Assembly: GCF_039851975.1 (NCBI RefSeq) | Contig: NZ_CP156660.1 | Span: 1,803,035 to 1,867,034, forward strand | Source: Desulfoscipio sp. XC116 | Lineage (GTDB): Bacteria; Bacillota; Desulfotomaculia; Desulfotomaculales; Desulfallaceae | Direction: 5' to 3' | DNA length: 64,000 bases | Shown: one piece after another, positions 61,566-64,000 of the stretch | Position numbering within the stretch: the stretch's first letter is position 1 | Layout: every line of letters begins with the position of its first letter | Program-made: the position numbers and the translations under genes | The notes under the pieces: generated by a model | Databases searched by the model: none | What the model was told of the DNA's origin: nothing | The model's input: only the letters and a program-made list of their open reading frames with translations

Positions 61566-62525
61566 CTATTTTCTGAATTCCATTGGGCAATCAGCTAACC
61601 ATGCTCCCACCATATCATGTTTTAATTCGATAATAGAGGCAGCAGTGAAATACTTTTCAAATTCCCTCCGTAATTTTTGTTCAAAGTCACTTAAAATGTC
61701 ATTAAAAATACTAATATTTAAAGAACGATCTTGATTCATCCTTGTTTTAATACTAACTTCACTTTTACATGCCTGTCCAAGCGCATATACTTGTTCATAA
61801 ATTTCGGGGAAATCAGTCTGTAACATCCTAAATATTTCAATACCCTTAATGTAGTACGAAACGTACATGCCTACTATCTCATTAATATCATCATCGCTAG
61901 CGTCATTTGCATGGTTCATTACGGCTTTAATCTTACGGCGGATATTATTAACTTTATCAGAAGGACATTTATCCCAAGGTATTACTTCAAACTCTTTGGT
62001 GATAGCATTTAATCTTGTATCGGTAAGAGTCTCTCGAATAATCCTTGATAGCTCAACTTTGAAATCTTCTGCTATTTTAATTATGATATTAAAACCACCA
62101 TCTAAATGATCATATTCGCTTGGCTTTGCATCCTTACTTTTAAGAATCTCATTACGTTTCACAGTAGCATGCTGTAGTATACGACTATCTTTGTAGCAAG
62201 GAACCACAAAATGCCATTGCTTTATTACCGGAACACCTAAATTGTATAAACGTTTTTTATATTCTTGGTTAATCAATTTATTAATATCTCGGGTAAGCTT
62301 GTCCCTTTGATGTTCATATAGTGTATTATCATCATATTCTCGCTCTGGGTAATAGCATTGATATACAATTCCGGTTTGGGTAAAGCCTTCTATACCTGCA
62401 TCACCTTTATAAGTAGCGGGAATCTTTTGATAATTATCTGCTTGATAGCGCATACGATAACACTGATCACATAGTTCCTCCCAAGCGTTTCCACTGAGAG
62501 GAGAGGCAATAAAATCTAAAATCAT
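61566..62525 (-). CDS. Mrr-like nuclease/effector of an ABC-three-component-type system
   Basis: A 319-residue protein. Residues 10-60 look like a PD-(D/E)xK/Mrr-type nuclease core: AWEELCDQCYRMRY helix, then KGDAGIEGFTQTGIVYQCY with Asp 42 and Glu 46; the usual Q-x-K is Q-C-Y, so a key Lys is absent or displaced. A DxxxL-rich helical middle and a C-terminal region with IVGMYVSYYIKGIEIFRML and FEQKLRREFEKYF follow, comparable to ABC-3C C-terminal domains. ATG 62525 is nine bases behind GGAGG, which overlaps the end of the preceding small gene. Confidence 0.7.
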   Translation of the reverse strand: MILDFIASPLSGNAWEELCDQCYRMRYQADNYQKIPATYKGDAGIEGFTQTGIVYQCYYPEREYDDNTLYEHQRDKLTRDINKLINQEYKKRLYNLGVPVIKQWHFVVPCYKDSRILQHATVKRNEILKSKDAKPSEYDHLDGGFNIIIKIAEDFKVELSRIIRETLTDTRLNAITKEFEVIPWDKCPSDKVNNIRRKIKAVMNHANDASDDDINEIVGMYVSYYIKGIEIFRMLQTDFPEIYEQVYALGQACKSEVSIKTRMNQDRSLNISIFNDILSDFEQKLRREFEKYFTAASIIELKHDMVGAWLADCPMEFRK

Positions 62526-62531
62526 TTCCAA

Positions 62532-62732
62532 TCACCTCCATATACCTAAAGAAATCGAGTTTGCTAAATCAGGATTCGATCTTAAACAATTCAAATCAAC
62601 TATCATTTCAGAAGCGTCTTCAATCAACTTTATCTTTGCGAAACATAATGGATCGTAAATCTTTAATATTACTACCTCTTTATCTATAAAAAACACCTTT
62701 TCACTAAAATCATAATATTTTCCCTCATACAC
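62532..62732 (-). CDS. 66-residue protein at the head of the defence operon
   Basis: A small beta-rich protein beginning VYEGKYYDFSEKVFFIDKEVV with GTG 62732 eight bases behind AGGAG. The frame is also open upstream, without a start, to a stop near 62790. Its end contains the GGAGG of the nuclease/effector gene, so translation is coupled. I do not recognise a family; it could be a further component or an inhibitor. Confidence 0.5.
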   Translation of the reverse strand: MYEGKYYDFSEKVFFIDKEVVILKIYDPLCFAKIKLIEDASEMIVDLNCLRSNPDLANSISLGIWR

Positions 62733-62865
62733 AACAATTTCTCCTGTAGCATTGATATATATGAAAGCCCTAAGAATTCCCCATATGCAGTCGCATCATT
62801 ATGAGCCATGTATAAAATTGATAAACAAAAACTAGGGTTATCTTCGGTTTTATCAAGTTTAAAAC

Positions 62866-63036
62866 TTACTCCTTCTTATATCTACCATCCTTCGGCTTAA
62901 CAGCACTTTTAGGTATTGCCCAAGAGTTGCCAAACTGGACAGCACCGGGTATCTTCCCTTGAGCGCATAAAACTTGCACTCTGCGCTGCGTGACACCCCA
63001 TTTTTCAGATGCTTCTCTCGCGGCCATATAGTCCAT
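62866..63036 (-). CDS. small helix-turn-helix protein (excisionase/MerR-like)
   Basis: A 56-residue DNA-binding protein: REASEKWGVTQRRVQVLCAQ is the helix-turn-helix and GKIPGAVQFGNSWAIPKSA the wing, as in excisionase-like regulators common in clostridial mobile elements. ATG 63036 follows GAAGGATT. First gene behind the promoter at 63074-63102 and possibly the regulator of the defence operon. Confidence 0.8.
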   Translation of the reverse strand: MDYMAAREASEKWGVTQRRVQVLCAQGKIPGAVQFGNSWAIPKSAVKPKDGRYKKE

Positions 63037-63073
63037 AACAGCAATCCTTCGCAGGAAAATATTACATATTTTT

Positions 63074-63102
63074 ATTATATATCTATAACACGAATAATAC
63101 AA
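63074..63102 (-). promoter_or_regulatory. sigma-A promoter of the HTH/defence operon
   Basis: Minus strand -35 TTGTAT (63097-63102), 17-base spacer, -10 TATAAT (63074-63079), about 38 bases before the HTH start. A GTAC-ATTT-GTAC palindrome at about 63119-63130, just upstream of -35, could be an operator. Confidence 0.6.
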
Positions 63103-63214
63103 TGACTATCGAAAATGTGTACATTTGTACGAAATATGATAATATATAGCAGAAAATTCTTGGATATACAATCTCCTCTGTGCCTTAGTCCATTGCGATA
63201 CCGGGCGCTCACCA

Positions 63215-64000
63215 TTAGCGGCAGATATTTTTCTTCAGCCCGATTTCTACCAGTGTCTTACCATGGAAGAGCTTCTCTACGATGATTTGATGCTGGCTTT
63301 CATTTACTGCGCTCAGCAGAAAGTCGGCTGCCTGTTCACTTTCCTATTGAGCGAAATCATCCCGCCCCTCATACCGTTTCCACTCAAAGTATTCCATCGA
63401 TATTTCGCAGGAATATCTCCTGATATTTTTAATTATACGGCAGAACTCATGATATGCGATCATCTTCAGCCACGCCCAAAACCGGTAGTTGCCGTTATAG
63501 GAGGCAATGCATTGGATAGATTTAAGCGCTGTGTTTTGGATCACATCCTCCTTATCTTCCTCTTTCAGAAATGACCGGTGGCTGATATGGAAAACATATC
63601 TTATCAGAAGTGGATAATTCCACTCAAATAAGTATTCCAATGCTTTTGTATCACCAGACAGATACGCCTGGCAAAGCTGATATTCCTGCCTGCGCAGGAA
63701 TATGGATCTGGTTATATCGTCCATCTCAGCCAGGCCAACGCGTAAATCATCCGGTGTGACCGTTATCTGTTGAACCACCTTTCGGAGCAATTCGTGATCC
63801 GGCGGGAATACGCCAAACGCTTTAAATAAAACATTCTCCAACTGTTGTTGTGAAACTGTCGGAGAGTTTTTGCAGTATTTCTTTCCATGCTCCACACGGC
63901 TTGCACAGCGCCAGACAATTTCTTTCCCTTCAAAGGTGTTACGGGTAATCCTCCTGTATGAGCTGCCGCATTCCGAACAAACTAGCAATCCGGAAATAGG
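63215..64000 (-). pseudogene. serine-recombinase zinc ribbon joined to an interrupted sigma-70-family factor
   Basis: The frame enters from beyond the window edge. It starts with the zinc-ribbon tail of a large serine recombinase (LLVCSECGSSYRRI and YCKNSPTVSQQQLENVLFKAFG), then runs without a break into a sigma-70 region 2 (ALEYLFEWNYPLLIRY, DKEDVIQNTALKSIQCI, AWLKMIAYHEFCRI). It stops at TAG (63344-63346). In the same frame 42 codons after the stop read LLSAVNESQHQIIVEKLFHG, a sigma region 4, before a final stop at 63215. So the sigma part is split by one stop codon and its very end is missing. Probably a relic of an integrative element. Confidence 0.65.

Noticed and set aside
63344-63346. 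TAG inside the sigma factor read as pyrrolysine
   Set aside because: Some Desulfotomaculum-like organisms use pyrrolysine, but only in methyltransferases. The sigma part is also cut short at its end, so decay is the simpler explanation.
1-64000. CRISPR array
   Set aside because: No set of regularly spaced direct repeats was found; the repeats seen are palindromes or IS ends.

Overview
The window looks like a chromosomal segment of an anaerobic, endospore-forming Firmicute of the Desulfotomaculum/Peptococcaceae type. This is inferred from a cotJABC spore-coat cluster, a GerM-like lipoprotein, an AcuA-type acetyltransferase, strong GGAGG ribosome-binding sites with frequent GTG/TTG starts, sigma-54/PrpR-type control of fatty-acid catabolism and dense IS content. 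No species can be named from the sequence alone.

Region 1 (1-20 kb) is core genome: the 3' part of a Gfo/Idh/MocA dehydrogenase, a GerMN lipoprotein, an L,D-transpeptidase, an SCP2-domain protein with an APC permease, acuA plus a MinD-like ATPase, cotJABC, a ferritin-like protein, tRNA-Gly and tRNA-Asp, a cadC-cadA metal-resistance pair, ybaK, an htrA-response regulator-histidine kinase cluster, a nitroreductase and a PerR/Fur regulator. Three short hairpin repeats look like right ends of decayed IS200/IS605 (TnpB) elements.

Region 2 (20-42 kb) is an acyl-CoA catabolism island, nearly all on the minus strand: two acyl-CoA dehydrogenases, two crotonases, 3-hydroxyacyl-CoA dehydrogenase, two thiolases, an HMG-CoA-synthase-like protein with its DUF35 partner, and an acetyl-CoA-type CoA-transferase. 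Upstream lie a TRAP transporter with a two-subunit CoA-transferase, a PrpR-like sigma-54 activator, a polytopic membrane protein and a soluble chemoreceptor-like protein. Good -24/-12 sigma-54 promoters precede the TRAP operon and the long dehydrogenase operon, so the activator probably controls uptake, CoA activation and beta-oxidation of a carboxylic acid.

Region 3 (42-56.6 kb) is a mobile/accessory zone. Two IS66 copies (2870 bp, apparently identical, opposite orientation) bracket 4.7 kb that holds an HNH endonuclease, two HEPN-motif proteins, a HipA/CtkA-like kinase with an XRE partner, and a mobile-element protein fragment. Copy 1 sits between the promoter/operator and the coding region of a Phd/ParE toxin-antitoxin pair and has a perfect 8-bp target duplication. 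A TniA/TniB-like transposition module with a DUF6431 protein follows.

Region 4 (56.6-63.1 kb) is a compact minus-strand defence operon behind one promoter: a small HTH protein, a 66-residue protein, an Mrr-like nuclease/effector, a small middle protein, a Rad50/SMC-like ATPase, then an AAA ATPase plus DUF4435/TOPRIM pair resembling AriA/AriB of PARIS. It looks like an ABC-three-component system coupled to a PARIS-like module and is the best candidate for an undescribed composite system. The window ends in a broken gene joining a serine-recombinase zinc ribbon to a sigma-70 factor that is interrupted by a stop codon.
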